Made by a program: the position numbers and the translations under genes. Below are positions 1-13,900 of a stretch of 64,000 nt of DNA, piece by piece; the first letter of the stretch is position 1, and every line of letters starts with the position of its first letter. Under the pieces are notes generated by a model that saw only the letters and a list, made by a program, of their open reading frames with translations, was not told where the DNA came from and did not search any database. This DNA comes from Akanthomyces muscarius (Eukaryota; Ascomycota; Sordariomycetes; Hypocreales; Cordycipitaceae). The DNA is taken from the NCBI RefSeq assembly GCF_028009165.1, contig NC_079243.1:1798001-1862000 (forward strand), given 5' to 3'.

Positions 1-2417
1 GGACTGTTTCAGCGCAAGGGCCATGAGGAGAGTTACCCTATGCGCGTATATGTGAGCACAGGCGCGACTCTCGCAAGAAGCGGGCGGGGACTGAGCAGTC
101 GCTGCCTGAGCGTCAATACCAGCGTATTGTAAAGGTATCATCTGAGGCAGCTCTGCGCTGTTCACCTCATTAAACGTTCTTGTCTCTTGTTTACGATCGT
201 TGACCTGCCGTCTCTCGCCTGGCAAGTCTCTCGATAGCACGATGGTGAGCCCATCTCTGCAACGGCCCCTCTCTCGCTGTTTCCGGTCATCTCAGCAAAC
301 TCGCCAACATACAAACCCTTCTCCGGAGACTTGCAGCCCTGATGCAGAATAAAAGATGCAACTCTCCTGTCTACAAGTGACGCAACGCCACCGGTTTTGG
401 CCGCAAACCAACGCAAGCGGAAAGACTTGTTCGCTGGGAGCCGAGCTACTCTTTACCGTTGTACATTCACAGCATCGCCAGGGTTGCGGGTTAATGCTGC
501 CCGTGCCTCCCGCCTCGCAGCGCCCCAGTGTTTCCCTCCTCTTCCCTGGGTCGCCATTGTTCGGGTGCCTCGTCCGGACGACCCTAATGTAGGTACAGCC
601 CGCCAATCCTCGGCAGCGACACAGCGCCGAACCCGCAAGCCGTAGAGGAAGGGCCGCAACGAAGCCGACGGCCCCAGGATGAGAGTCCTGCTACCCACCC
701 CCAAGAAGAAGCGCAAAACCAGCGTTGGTGTCCCATACTGCCGGTAGACAGGCTGCTGCCCCAACACCCCTCGTCTTTCCCCCCTCTCCCCTCCCCTCCC
801 CTCCCCTTTGGCTGTAGTGCCCCTCCAACCCTCTTCCCACCTTGCCCTCAACTCGTTGCGCATGCGTCATCCCCGCCCACGTCGCCTTCTCCGTGTCTGT
901 GTAGAGTTGCAGTGCTAGATCACATACCTCGGGCTATTCCCGAGCCCCAAGGAGAGCGCCGTACCAATCGTGTGGAAAGCGCAAGTCATGTCAACCGCCT
1001 TTGGCTTCTTGTGGTAGCTGAAAGCGACTTTTGGTTTTCTGGCAGGCCCCTTGCGCCTGCAGACCGAAATTCTCTCCCTCTAGAATGGGGGCAAAGAGCA
1101 CGCCCACCCCTTTCCACATTTGGTCTTCTTGCTCTGATACGTCGTCTTCACTGTGACATCAGCACGCCACCCCTCCTGCTCATAGCATCCCCCACTGCGC
1201 CTTTAGTCTCCGCTAATGAGCTAGAAGGCTTGCCCTCGCCCGCCCGCCAGTTGGTTTCCTCTGCTCGGACCCTGGCTCTGCCTCCTGATTCGACGCAAGT
1301 CTCCGTAGGCATCTCCTAGACAGCGTACGCTCACCGCCCAGGCGAGGACACAACCAGCCCTTTCACCAACTTTGCGGGGCACACCAGTTTAGTGAAGTTT
1401 GCGTCTGTGAAGGAGGGGGTGGATGATAGCCGCACAGCTGACCGGAGTAGTCGTTGCGGTCAGCGTGACTGCCAATTTCTCGGTCAGCTTCGAAAATCTT
1501 CGGAAGTGATTGTTAGTAGACTCAGAGGACAAGCTTACGGAAGGTGACAATGTGAGAAGCGGAAAGGCTCTGTAATAGGGTGGCACTCACTTTCGCTTGG
1601 TGATAGAGACTTTGCGTTGGTAGCCACCCCCTACACAATAAGCGATAGCAATTTTTTAAAAAGACCAACGTCACAGAAAAATGAGTTCAAGAAACATTAG
1701 TAGCCTGTATTGCTAATAAGATTACATAAAGTCAGATAACCAAATCGTCGGTCTGCAATGCAATGTCTGGCCCCTGTTCGAGGTGACCTGCCCAAAAGGC
1801 GACGAGTCACACTTGAATGCCAGGCGCACTAAATGTTTTGGTAAATATAACAGATACAACAGGGATATAGACATTGCGAGGGAAAAAAAAAAAACAGCCA
1901 ACCGATATGTGCCGTGAGGCGTTACCATCTTCGTACGTATAGTTTAAAAAAGACGTGCAATTGTAAAACACTGCGGTGGTCAGTCGCACCGAACAAGACG
2001 TTGCTCAAATCAGACCCAAAGCGAGAAAAAAGAAGAACAAGCAATAAGTCCTGCGCAGCCGAAAGCGAAACTCGAAAGAAATAGAAAAGGGTCTGAGAAA
2101 AATGCCAAAAATAAAAAAAATAAACAGATGCTGACCGAGCGTTTGTTGCCAAACTTGAATTTCCGTCTAGATTTGCGCCGTTCCTTTGTTGTGTTTTCTG
2201 TTGTTGTTCCATTGGCAGGCTTTGCACTGCGCTGCTGTAGCCAATGCGTGAGCGATCACCACATCGCATGGCTTCATGCCAAGTGCGCTGCCCGCAGCAG
2301 GCGGTGGAGTGCATACGCGACAAGCTTGTAAAGTCATGCGAAGCCAGCCAACGTGTCCCAAGGACATCCAGATATCAGTGGGAGGGCTACTTTGACCGCG
2401 AGGATGGGGTCCAGCCC
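1..2417. other. No supportable gene; downstream flank of the C6 regulator
   Basis: This stretch contains only short overlapping open frames with no recognisable domain. There is a pyrimidine-rich tract at about 772-810 (repeated CCCCT) and AT-rich sequence with A-runs at about 1650-1900 and 2080-2130. The pyrimidine tract looks like a fungal promoter element, but no credible coding region follows it. The last few hundred bases before 2418 are probably the 3' untranslated region of the minus-strand gene. Confidence 0.6.
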
Positions 2418-3763
2418 CTATCTTGGGCGGTTCAAACGGTCGATCATGCCCTTGTCGATGTCATTTTTGTCTACCAGGTTGCTCAAGCTCATTTTGGATG
2501 TGGGTGCTTGCTGAGCCTGTGTCGCAGGCACGCCAGGTTGACGAACGGGGGTTGAAGCACCGCTAGAGCCGTTTTGACCACCAGGAGAGCGAGATTGAGC
2601 GCCAGCAGTAGATGCAGAGGCTGCATGCGGGCTATGTCGGGGTACGGGATAAGGGTACTTGCCACCGCCAGGGCTGCTCGTGCTGGAAAACTCGGCCGGA
2701 GACCGTCTTCGTGGGTCGTCTTCGTGGGCGCTTCGAGGTGCCTGTCTTCGCCAGTCTTCGTCTCGATCCATGGCATCTCTGGATCGCTTTCCGACAGCTA
2801 TAGACGGATCCTCTCGAGGATCCCCACCATAGGGCGCATAGGGTTCGGTCGGCGAATTTCCAGGCTGGCCGTAGTACGCGCCGCCTGGGGCAGGTGGCCC
2901 TCCGTGGTGAGGAGGGTAGTGATGCCCACCAGGAACCGAGTTGGGGGCGAGAGGTTGGCCGTAGGCGCCGAACAGCTGCGTGCCAGGAGGAACGCCGCCT
3001 TGAACTGCGGAGAGTGGGACAAAGGCTGTAGAGCTCGAAGAGGAGACGGGCTGGAAAATACACTCCTGGTTCATTCTTGCGCAGTTCTGGCATTTGCCTC
3101 CGGGGGCACTCTGGTAGCCACTGCATCGAATCTGATGCTTGTTAGTGTTTGATATTTACAGGTTCGTGGATGGGAGATGCCCACCTTGCGCTTCCGACAG
3201 TATCTACAAGCGATAGAGGTCCGCTGTCGCGGCGCCGCTTGCGCCATTGGAGCACCAACTCCCTGGCCAAAATCTGGAGGGTATGATCCAGGTGGAGGAC
3301 CGCGATAATCGCGAGGGTAGCCATTGGGAGGTGGGCCCCCCTGACGGTAGTAGTAGTCGGGCGGATAGTCACTGTATTGAGGGTGGCGTCTGTCATCGTA
3401 GTAGCTGCTGCGATGCTCTGGCGGGTAGGCCGGGGATCGATGATCAGACCCAGGCTGCAGAGGAGGCAGATAGCCGGGTGGATGGCCGGCTTGTCCAGGA
3501 GGCGGATACCCGTTACCGCCATTGGGCGAGGCATATCGTGGATCCGGGGGATAGCCACGGCTGGGCGGAGGCTGCCCAGAGTAGTTTCCTCCGTGAGGAT
3601 CCTGGATGGAGGGTAAGGTGACTGAGGCTGCCATTGTGCCTCGAGTTTCGGCTGCGTGTCGAGCTTCTTCAATGGAGGAGCGAGAGTGTGGTGAAGGTTG
3701 CGAATGCTGATCCTCTGGGCGAACGTGCGGAGGATACTCTCGACGATAACGGTCGTCGGCCAT
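2418..3763 (-). CDS. Proline-rich Zn2Cys6 transcription factor
   Basis: Two exons (3763-3185 and 3131-2418) are joined across a 53-bp GT..AG intron, giving 430 aa. The intron lies inside the zinc cluster, after the codons for RYCRKRK; splicing restores C-x2-C-x6-C-x10-C-x2-C-x6-C at about residues 186-217, the binuclear zinc cluster of fungal regulators. The first 180 residues are rich in Pro, Tyr, Gly and Arg, and the C-terminal half is rich in Pro, Ser and Gly. I see no fungal-specific 'middle homology' domain. It is therefore a nuclear DNA-binding regulator of unknown target; I cannot assign a named orthologue. ATG 3763 is the first in-frame start and gives a complete protein. The gene is flanked on both sides by long gene-poor DNA, as is often true of developmental regulators, but that role is inference. 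Confidence 0.85.
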
Positions 3764-4270
3764 GCTATGTCTGTCCTATAATGGACACTCAGGGCTGGAA
3801 TACAGCCGCTGACCGGAGGATTAGATTGGCGAAAAAAGCGAGGAGATTGGCAGGATAGAGAGTTAAAGTCGCATTTGATGGTGAGGTCAAGTGTGTGAGA
3901 GTGACGAGGTGAGAGCAGAGGTTATGCGCCGACGGGTAGCGGCTCGTTGTAAAAGTAATAATTTTAGCGAGGTGCGTCGTGTCTTTGCACCAGAAATCGA
4001 ACGCGGCTTCTCGAGCCAGTCGGTGGGCGTGTCAAGGAGTGGCGGCGGTGACTAGTGCAGCCAAATGGTGACGACTTCGAGGCAGGGTGTCGACAACAGA
4101 GCCCGCAGTAGCTGTTTCGAGAAATCAAAATGACAGCCAGTGAGTCTCGTACGGGATGCGCGCGAAGCCCTTGACGGATGCGTCCGAGGAGGAAAGGAGG
4201 GTTGTCGCAGGAAGAAGAAGCGCAAAGCCCGGCTGGCGGTGGAAGTAAATGGCAATGGTGGTGGGGAGGA

Positions 4271-4294
4271 GGGGGGGGGGGGGGGGGGGGGGGG
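4271..4294. repeat. Homopolymer G24 tract
   Basis: Twenty-four consecutive G follow a G-rich lead-in (GTGGGGAGGA). The tract lies about 510 bp upstream of the start codon of the C6 regulator, where it reads as C24 on the coding strand. Such a tract can form G-quadruplexes and is also prone to length errors in sequencing. Confidence 0.97.
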
Positions 4295-7200
4295 CGTGTG
4301 AACTTGACGTGGTGGGCCGTATGTATATACGTTAGCGGGAGAGGGCAGAGACCATCTGAGCGGGAATGCAGAAGCGGGCGGATGGACCGGTGTCTTGCCG
4401 CTCCCAGCGCTGAGCTTTTAGCCAAAGGTGCTAATGAGGTAGGGACCGCCCTAGACGGAGACTAGTCGAGGGTGCGCAGCTGCTTCTGGTCGGGTCGTGT
4501 GGGCGTCGCTAAGAATTCGCCCCAAAGGTAAAATACGGGTCGTGGCCTGACCTGCGGCCCTTTGCGTCGCTCGTACCTGGCCAACAGAAGCAGGATCGTG
4601 GGCGACTAGCTGAGTCGTCCAATTGCCCGTTCACTGACTAGCTGCACAATGGACCGAGGGGGTGGGATGGGACCGCTCGCGCCTGCAACTCAGCATTAGA
4701 CTTTCCGCCAAAATAACACGGCACAGCTGCACCAGACTTGGACAAATTCAGCGCCGCCGCGGCCGAGATCTAGTGCGATTGCGAACCAGCTGTCAACGAA
4801 CCACCAAAGCCCACAGAATTTGGCGGCCACGCGGCGAGGTGACAATAGCAGGAGTAACCAACTGGCCGGGTTGTAGAGGATTCCAGGCTGGGAGAGGAGC
4901 GAGAAGCGGGTGGCACAGCGGTGCGTGACATTTTGCTGTGTTGCCCCCAATTGCGACAGTTTGCTCTCAGTGATGGCGAGAGCCTTGCCAATGCTTAAAT
5001 TGATGCTCGTCTCTCAATCGACACCAATTGCTTCTGAGCACTGGGCGGGAAGGCGCGACCACTTGGCAAATGCCCCAGCCAGTCTAGCTCGTGGCCGTTG
5101 GGTATGGATAGAAGGTACGTACCGTTGAAAGAATGTATTTTGCTATCTCAGTATCGGCAGAGCTGTCGCGATCGTGGACGGGTCTGTGAAGTAGTATGCG
5201 ATGAAGCGACTCGTTCAAGACGAGCGACGGCGACAACAATGCTGTGGTGATGCCGTTTGCTGCTGCGCAAACGGGAGCTGGTTACGCTTGTGGCGGTTCA
5301 CTTCGGAGAGATGGCTGTTAAGGTTTGGCACCGCAAGCGGTGTCACCGTGATACAGCAGGGATGTCAAAATATAATCGCCTATAGCGCACAACGCTTCGC
5401 GGGAGCGATGTGGGAGGAGCGCGAGTCCGAATTTCGGTCGCAATCCCGTTGCTTGGAGAGACGACGCAGTTGAGTGTTCAAGCAAGCGAGAGTCGGGATG
5501 GCAAAATTGGTGGAGAGGAGAGAAGATGTCCTGTCCATTTGACGAGGTGTCCGGTGCCCAATGCTCAGGCCGAAAGCCAGTCGGACAGCAGATTACGTGC
5601 TGCACAATGTGTGGAAGCCTCGTAGCGGTCCTTCAGTGAGTGCAGGGAGCGGCGTGCGTGCTGCAAATACGTTCCAGTGATACGGTGAAGGGGGTTGACG
5701 TAGTAAAAGGGCGAGGCAAACTGGGGCTATTTGCTTGGCCGCGGGTGGTGTACCTCTGTCGTGCTCCAGGCTTGTTGGCTGGCCCATGCGACTGGCACAG
5801 TACCAGTAGGACGAGAGCAATGGCAATGGCAATGGCAGGTTCCGTGACAAGAACAGGCCTCTTTCCGTCTCCCCTCCCGCAGCCTGCATGAGGGCTAGCT
5901 ACGCTCCGCGAATGGTCTCTCACACCATCTGGTAGCCGAGCCACCGCCCAGTCAGTGGCAGCACCCTCCGCTGGTCTGGTGCGCCTCCCACTCCCACACC
6001 AGCTCTCCTCCCAGGCAAGAGACAACAGGATGTGACGCAACATGGGCGTTTGGTAGGGGGCGTGCAGCGGTGGCGGCCTGCGAGGGAGTGTGACAAGTTC
6101 GGTCAGGAGGTCGCACGCTAGAATGGCCCTTGGTCCCGCGCGGCGCCCGTTCCCGGAGCGGCCATGCAGGTCGCAGAGGCGGCCGCAGCATGCACGAGCT
6201 GTGTGCTCTTTCTCCACCATTGGCGCGCTTGCCCCAGTCCTAGAACTTATTTCGAGGCTTCTCTTTGTATACCTGAGACGATGCCTCACTCGCGGCCGGG
6301 CTCGTTATAAGCAGCTCTGATATACCGCTGTCAATTTCCGAGCAGATGCTTGTGCAGAAGCGCGCTGCCCTGTCTCCTAGAAATTATGCTCAATTGGCCG
6401 CAGATGGGCTCCTGGCTGCCCCTATTAGCCACAGTTCGCCTGGCTCGGTGGCTTTTTAGCCTGGTCGCCACTGCACTTTCCATCATGGACCACCAGCGGG
6501 CACAAGTCACAGTGCGGGATAGCGGAGAAGGTTTGCTGATGGGTTGATGCTGAAACGCGAGTCATCTCGTCCTGCTTTGCATATGACGTCGATGCTCAGC
6601 CATTCATAATGGTCATCAGTGGCTAGCCGTTAACCGGTAACAGGTCGGGCCGCAACAGACAATTGACTGCGGTACGAATCAGAGCCCAAGAGCGCCCGCG
6701 ACGTCTGTGGTTTGAACGCGCCCAGCCCGGTTGGTTTGCAAGGGAAATCTTGCTTATTCGGCGTCTGCTTCCTCGGCGGCCGTGTTTGGCAAACTTTCGG
6801 GTATTGCCAGACTCGTGCGCTGCAATCCACCCCTGTACAGCTGGGCATCGGACAGGGCAGGGAAGCCTGTACATATTGGGGGCCCGCTGACGGTTCGCGC
6901 CGCTGGTTCCCGCAGCTAACAACAGGGTATACGCGCCGGCGGCGCGAACCGCCTGGTAATTTAAAATGTTCTTTGTTCGGTCGCATTGTCACCTTCATCA
7001 AGTTTTGTCCTGTATCGCAGTATTACCCTGTAAAGTCTGTCGGGATATCGATTCGACCGCGCTGTTTGAAGCGATGGCTCTGACACCGGGCACGTTTCTC
7101 TGCCCGAATCATTAGCAGATCTCGTGTTACATGGAACTCAGCCCAACGGTATAGAATAATGGCTCGTACCACATGAGCTGAGACCCAACGTCGCTGCGGA

Positions 7201-10200
7201 GTGGCGATCGTTCGGCGCTTTGCCTCCTCCAGAGCTTGCCGGGGGTAAAGCTGGCAGACCCGGCCAGCAACAGAGATGGGAGAGCAGGACGGAAATCAGG
7301 TTTCGCAGGTTCAATCCCAATGCTGGGTAGCAATTCTGAGAATGGGTCACAGGGCCTGCCGAGTATGCTATTTGCTTAGCCCAATAGCTAGCCGTTAGAT
7401 ATCCTTGCAACAATGGCGCCAATGGCATCCACTGGATGCTCAGATGACGTTGCACAGATGCCGACCCATGCAGGTTTAGCAAAATCCCACAGTCATCCTG
7501 CGAGTACAACCCATGTGTTGTCAAAGAGACGTATCCGCTGATCTGTAGAATAGGCTGTTGGCCGGCAGGCGATCAGACCGTGTATCGTTTGATGTCGATG
7601 CGGGACTGGACAGATCAAGGAACGACTTTGTTCAACTTTACTCTTACGAGCCTGCCAAGTGAAATCAGTATATAGACAATTTCCTGGATTTCTCTCTTTT
7701 TTTCCACGGCACCGCGTCAAATACTACCGTCCGTACTGGGATAAGTCGTCTCGCAGCAACGACTGTTTCCCATGATTGACCGAGCGCATGCAGCTATGTA
7801 TGACTCTGGGCGCCGTGCATATTTTATTTAACATGGGGCTGGATGCGGCTTTTCTCTTCAACCGCGGATAAAATGAGTCGAGAAAGCTCGAGGTAGCTGT
7901 TGCAAGAGTCGGGTTTGACAGCTGGTGGTGTTGCTACCGTGTGCATAATTCTCAGCAGCTGGCACCGCTGCTTGACAGCTGCCAGCTGCCAGGCTCATCT
8001 CTAGCCTACATCTATACAAACGGGGCGTGTATCCTTCATCGTGCATTCAAGATCCAGGTCTTTTATTATTCTACATCACATATATGCAGAAAGGTGACTA
8101 CAAATTTGGCATCTTCGATAATGGCACTGCATAGGTTTTGCATCACGTCAAGTCTCCTCGAAGCCCGCACCTTTGCCTCGGTACCGCACAGTGATTAACT
8201 GTGGGCTGCAAACTCGGCCCAACAGCGCGTTACCCGAACGGTTCCCCTTGGCTCGTGCCTAATCCATCAAACAAAAAACTTTGAATCTATTTTCGCTCAC
8301 CAATCATACGGAACAATACTTGTGCTGTTTTTTGGTCGCATGGCCACACGGCTCCATCGGCGGTGGATCGGTCCCGAGAGGAGGGGGCAAAGACAAGCAA
8401 AACTTGCAAACCCTTTGAGAGACGCTCCTTTCTGGAGGGTGTGCGCATATCGCCAAGTGCCATGACATTCTTCCATTGACGAATCCGCTTCGCAAACACC
8501 ATCCATCCTGCTCAGCATCCTAGCACTTCGTACCGTCCTGGTGGCGGTGGGCCGTTGCACACGCAAGGCGGCGAGGGAGGCTCCTAGGCCTCCCACTGGC
8601 AGCGACGTCACGTCTGCCGAATCGCAAAGAGGTTGCCCTGTGGAGGACACTAACGAGCATAGTGCCTCCCGAGGGTCTGGAAACGCACCGAACTGCGGCC
8701 ATTACCAGGAACCTGGCTACGGTGGCTACCAATTACAGTGCGTAGCAGGGGGGCTGCTTGCCATGTGGTGCCCCTCTCCTACGCTACGGAGGGGTTGCCA
8801 ACTCCACAAGCACTGGCACTAAACAGTCTGAGGTGCCAAGCTGCCTATCCTCGGAGGCTAGCGGCAGCGAGAAGTGCGGTCAGAGGGGCTCTCGTGACGG
8901 GTGATGAGCCAATGGCCGCAAGCAGAAGCAAGTTTCCCGCGATGATGGCTCACGAACTACGTTCTGCGGCCCAATTTTCGTCGGCTCAGAGGTCGTGTCA
9001 AGCGAAGAGTTTTACGGCACCCTTCGAGCCGGGCGACGACACGAATCAAGCCTTGACGCAGCTACAAAAACGAAAAGAAAATACAGAGCGCAGCTGCCAC
9101 CGAGGCAGCGAGCCAGGCTGACACATGGCGCAGTCTAGCCCCAGTAGCCTTCTTTCTCGCGAGCGGGCGGACATGCAGGCCCCCAGACTGATCGGGCCGT
9201 GCCACGGCCAGCGCCGCACAGTCCCCTGCAGGTCCAGCCAGTGATCAGCCAGAACTGAGGCAGCCGAAGCCAGCTGCCAGCGACGGCTTCCTGGAGGCGA
9301 CTTTCCACGCCATGCAGGTATTTATGCCGCAAGAATTATTGAGTCGTTGGATTTACACTGCTGGCCAATGAGAAGACGCAATTCAACAATCGCGATTTCA
9401 GGCTGTGCACGGGATGGACATGTCTCGCCGAGCTGCAAGATTCAGATTGACCACGTCGTAGTCCACCCGGTCAGGAGTGTTGCACGCAGATGAGAACAGA
9501 TGAGAACAGTTGAGAGTGAGTCAGACAGAAGTCCCAACCGAAGTTTGCAAGAGATAACTTCGCTCGAAAGACGAAGCCAGCGCCATCTTCTGGCGGATCG
9601 TGTCTAAAGTAAGTCTGTCCTCGCAACGACCTGCGGATACTTCTTCCTTGCATTAGCAGGGCATGATAGAGTAGGCAGATGCCGTCGACCAAGACTGCAG
9701 GACACCTATCAGCTGCATGAGCGCGCCAGCGTTAGCACTCGGCTGCAGGCGGGCCTGTCCTGGCTAGTGGGTATCATGTTGATGACAGGCTTGAGGCTAG
9801 AAACATGCAATACCCAGTACACTGCGAGCACAACCTAGTGGTGAGACGCAAAGAAGCACAAAGAAGTCGACGTGTTACCGACTTTCTTAAAGTACAAACT
9901 ACTTCAGATGTGTCTTCAATGGACCGCCAGGGTGATGTCATACCTACCTCGACATACATTCGATGTTCATATACACTAGAGGTACGAATAGCGATGAAGA
10001 AAAGACGCAGTCGCATCAGCTCATCATCATCTATTGTGATGCCAGCCAGAGTGTGACAAACGGCTCTATCACATTCTCCAGGACAAGGTATCTGAATCAT
10101 CATGCCATATTTTTTTTTTATCCGATTCGTGACTAGGCCAGCGCCGGTTCAGAGTGGGGTCGACCCCAGACAGTGGCAGTGACATGTCTGTAGCATTGCG

Positions 10201-10949
10201 GTGTCTCTGTTTCTCGCATTGCAGGCCCCTGTTTCTTTGAGAAGCACGGACGCGCAGTTTTAGCTCGAAGTTGAAGCTCACGAAAGGCAAAGCCGTGGCA
10301 CTAACACGCCCTTGTCTGTTGACGGGTCGCCTGCATACTAACCTGTAGGTGCCCAGAGCCGACGCTCCAGCGGGGAACCACCAAGCCACAGGTGGGCTTG
10401 CTCACCGCTGAAAAGTGGCTTGCAGACGGGCTGCGGCAAGGGGGAAGAGAAAGAAGAAAAGGCGAATCAAGAGACTGGACAAGAATTGTTCTTTGAGCGG
10501 GACGCTGTGTATCCAGATTTTTTCCCTTTCCGCCGGCATGCATTTCCGTGTCACTTGTGCGTCGTTGGGCTGCAATGGTAACTGCCGAGACAAGCCTACA
10601 GGGCAGCGACGCATCATGTGTTACGGGTCGGCTGCGCATCATAAAAGCATGGATATATGCAGCAAGGAATTGCGCTGCATGGCATGACTTGTTGAGAATT
10701 ACTACTCTTAGGGTTATAGATGATGCTGCTTTGCGCTTTCCGGCGGCGCACCCAACGCGGAGAAAAAGCTCGCCGACAAATGCAGTCATTGTGATGTGTA
10801 GCAACAGTAGTGGACTCGTCCGTCTAGTGGTGGTGTGGTGGCAAGCAAGGCGGCCCAACGAAAGCTGAGATGTGAGGGCGGACTCTGCCGGAGGTTTTAG
10901 AGCCAAGCTCAAGGCGTCGAGAAACAATCCGACGCCATGCTTTGTCTTT

Positions 10950-10976
10950 TTCTTCTTCTTCTTCTTCTTCTTCTTC
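10950..10976. repeat. (TTC)9 microsatellite
   Basis: Nine uninterrupted TTC units lie in non-coding DNA. No coding frame around it is supportable. Confidence 0.97.
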
Positions 10977-13900
10977 CGTTCACTGCTGGACAAAGCAAGT
11001 TTTGTTCCTTCAGTCTACCATTGCCCCTACCTACCTAGGCACAACGTATCACGCACCGGGTTAGACACACACCCGTACTGTCTGCTAGCACTGTAATGCA
11101 ATGTTATTGTCCTCCCCACCTTTGGCTGCCTAGACGGCCGGCCCATGGCCCGTTCCGCCTGTTATTATGATATGATGATATTGCATACCCGTGCGGTCCT
11201 GGTGACTCGTCTCCCCTGCCCGCCCCCCGGGTGCGTGTTTTTATTTTTCTCGCCGTTCATTTTAAAATCCAATGTGCCCCTCGTTCCCTTTTCTTTTTTT
11301 TAACTGGGTCTGGTCACGTCGACAGCTGCTCACGTGACTCAAGTCTCATGCGGGCGAAGCGATGCGAATCGGTAACTTGCAGCCGCCCAGCGGGAGCGCC
11401 CCGGTTTTCTCCCCTGTCTTGTCCAGTTGGCCATTTGCCCATTTACTTTGTCTCGCCCTCCCCCAAAGGGGTGCGACTCGGTGCGAAGGGGGGTGGTCCC
11501 TTGGCTTGTTTGCTGGCTCTAAAATAGTAGGAAGCCATCTTCTGCTCCATCACCATTGTCACGTTGGTGCCATCGTTACTGCTCGTCTGCTCGGCGTCAC
11601 GCAGCGCTCGTTCCATCAGTTTGCTCATCATCTCGGCCCATTCGCTTCTTAGCCTGGCATTCCAAAATTGACCTGCCCATTGTTTGGGGCTGCAAACTCG
11701 TCATCGGTCATCTCTCGACACGCATGGACGCAAGAGCACCGAGCAGCAAACATGCATCCTGGTCTGTCTTGATTGTCAAATTTAGTGTACACGCCCCCTT
11801 CGCTAACAAAAATCATCAACTGACGGTCTCGCAGCACTCTATCCACCTTGGTCGTAATTTTACGCCATCGTTCCTTGCGCGCCGCCGCCTCCGGCCATTT
11901 CTCCTCATCCAATCAGTCTCTGACGGTTTAACTAATGCATGGCTGCGGTCCGCCCACATAGGTAGCTTGTCCACTCCGATTGCCGACCACTTCGGCCTTT
12001 TCTTACTTGCGGCCATCTATTCTCTGCATCTCGCAGGTTTGCCAGGTGCTAGGTGCCTCCATTATTGCATCAGCCATGATAGGGACAGGCCGCAGTCTCG
12101 CAGCCCGAACCAACCGTTCCCGAGCTTGGCCGCTTGGCAAAGGACCTGCTTCTTGTGATGGATGGGCGAACTACTGGAACACAGTCATTACCTTGCAAGC
12201 TCTGTATTGGGTCAAGGCATCAAAATTAGAGCATCTGATGGAAAGAAACCCACCAGCCAGCCACGCCAACTACGTAGGATACTTTGTACATCCGTGAATA
12301 CTGTCTGATAGTTTGGCGAACCCCTGTCGAGAGCCCAACCCCGGCACACCCTCCTGCAGAAGGAAACCCAACAGCAGACTGTGCTACAACGTTGACGGGA
12401 GATGAATGGGACGAAGCATCCCGCCAGCGGCGGGTGGGGCATAATTCTACGACTTCCAACCTTGTGCACCGAATCGACTTTTGAGCTCTGCTCTGCCGCC
12501 AACTGTCTCTTCAATTGTCAGCTAATGCAGTTCTAGTGCGCGGCATGATCAGCAGCTTTGGGCAGCCAAGCGACAATGCCATGTTGTCAGAAATACACTC
12601 TGCATCGCGTGGATAGAAGTGCCGCCCACAAGCTGCACTGGGAGGGAGACGAGTGTGCTGGACGCGTGACAGACCCCTGTTATAGCTCACAACCCTGTCC
12701 ATGCCCGGCCCCAGGCGGTAGGCGTTACCCCTGTAAGTAGACCTATCGCTCCCAATGGAGAGGGCAATTCCGAAGCCCAACCCTTGCCTGCATTTGCGAC
12801 TCGGTGACGAGCAATGGCGGCTTGCAGATTCGCCCCTGCCATAAGCAGCAGAATGCATATGAGCACATCCACTTTGTCTCACAATTGCTTTTGCCCCCCG
12901 GTCACTTATCAGGCATCACAAATCTCTCATTGTGTCGTAATAAGGAAAAAGGCGGAGTGAATGGCACGGGACCGAGCGTGCATGCAGGCTGACATGCGAG
13001 TTGCACGTCCTGTGGAACCAGTGTCAAAATCGTGCCTAACAAATGCAGGAGATTGACATCACGATGCGCTGGCTGGTTCAACCACCTTGACACTGACCCT
13101 GCCCAATCGAGGATGCGAGGTTGCACCAGTTGTCGCGTCGTATTCATCGACCATACCTTGAAACTGGTGATGGCGGCCCGACACGGACCGTTGGGCATGC
13201 TCGCCATCAGATCAGGCCACGCGTGCCCAGCTCCCTGCGGCTGGCCCCGTCGGCACTTGCACACTCTGGTGGGGTTAGCGTCGCCGTCCATTTATTACCT
13301 GCCCGATTCACGGAAACATCGACAAAGTCCTTCGCGTAAGGGCTCCCGCAGTCCACCACTGGGGAAGACCCTCAATAGGGATGCATTTCCGTCTCCCGAG
13401 ACCCAGAAAACGAATAAGCTCTGTCGTAGTTACCCATCATTGGTCAGTCTGGCGTCGGGTGCGAGTTTTTATTGGCGCAGCACAGATGTGTTTACTTGCG
13501 CCTTCTAGAAGGCTTCCATGGGACGGCCGGCTTTGGCTCTGAGTGTCTGGCATAACAAGAACCGCACGTTGACCATCACGAGCCCTGACGAAGCAGTTTT
13601 GGTGTGAATATCTTCGCCACGATATACACATGATGAAATACGACCCCAATGGAACTGTATACGTTCGAACCAACCCGCGCAACGTCTGAAGAAGACATGT
13701 TCATGGCGCCTGTCAAGTGTCATCAATCAGTGTCACCAATCGTTATGCGTCATCGGTGGCGAATAACTGCCAGCGCCCATCTTTCTAGGCAACTCAGTTC
13801 ATTCTGCAGGTCTCTATTTTTGTGCAAGTGATTCAAGTAGGGAATTGCTTACCAAGAGACTAACAAGTGTCAGCGACGGCATCACAGTTGTGAGTCACTG

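Noticed and set aside
912..1319. 135-codon plus-strand frame after a CT-rich tract
   Set aside because: The composition is unstructured, no domain is recognisable and overlapping frames exist on the other strand; a promoter-like tract alone does not support a gene.
3964..4425. Minus-strand frame with a poly-Pro run
   Set aside because: The proline run is only the G24 homopolymer read on the opposite strand; the rest has no domain and lies in the upstream region of the C6 regulator.
7230..7335. Possible tRNA with a GGTTCAATCC T-loop
   Set aside because: The bases flanking the loop do not pair as a T stem, and no D arm or anticodon arm can be placed upstream.
13650..13690. Possible minus-strand tRNA with a GGTTCGAACG word
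   Set aside because: The T stem does not pair and no acceptor stem is found.
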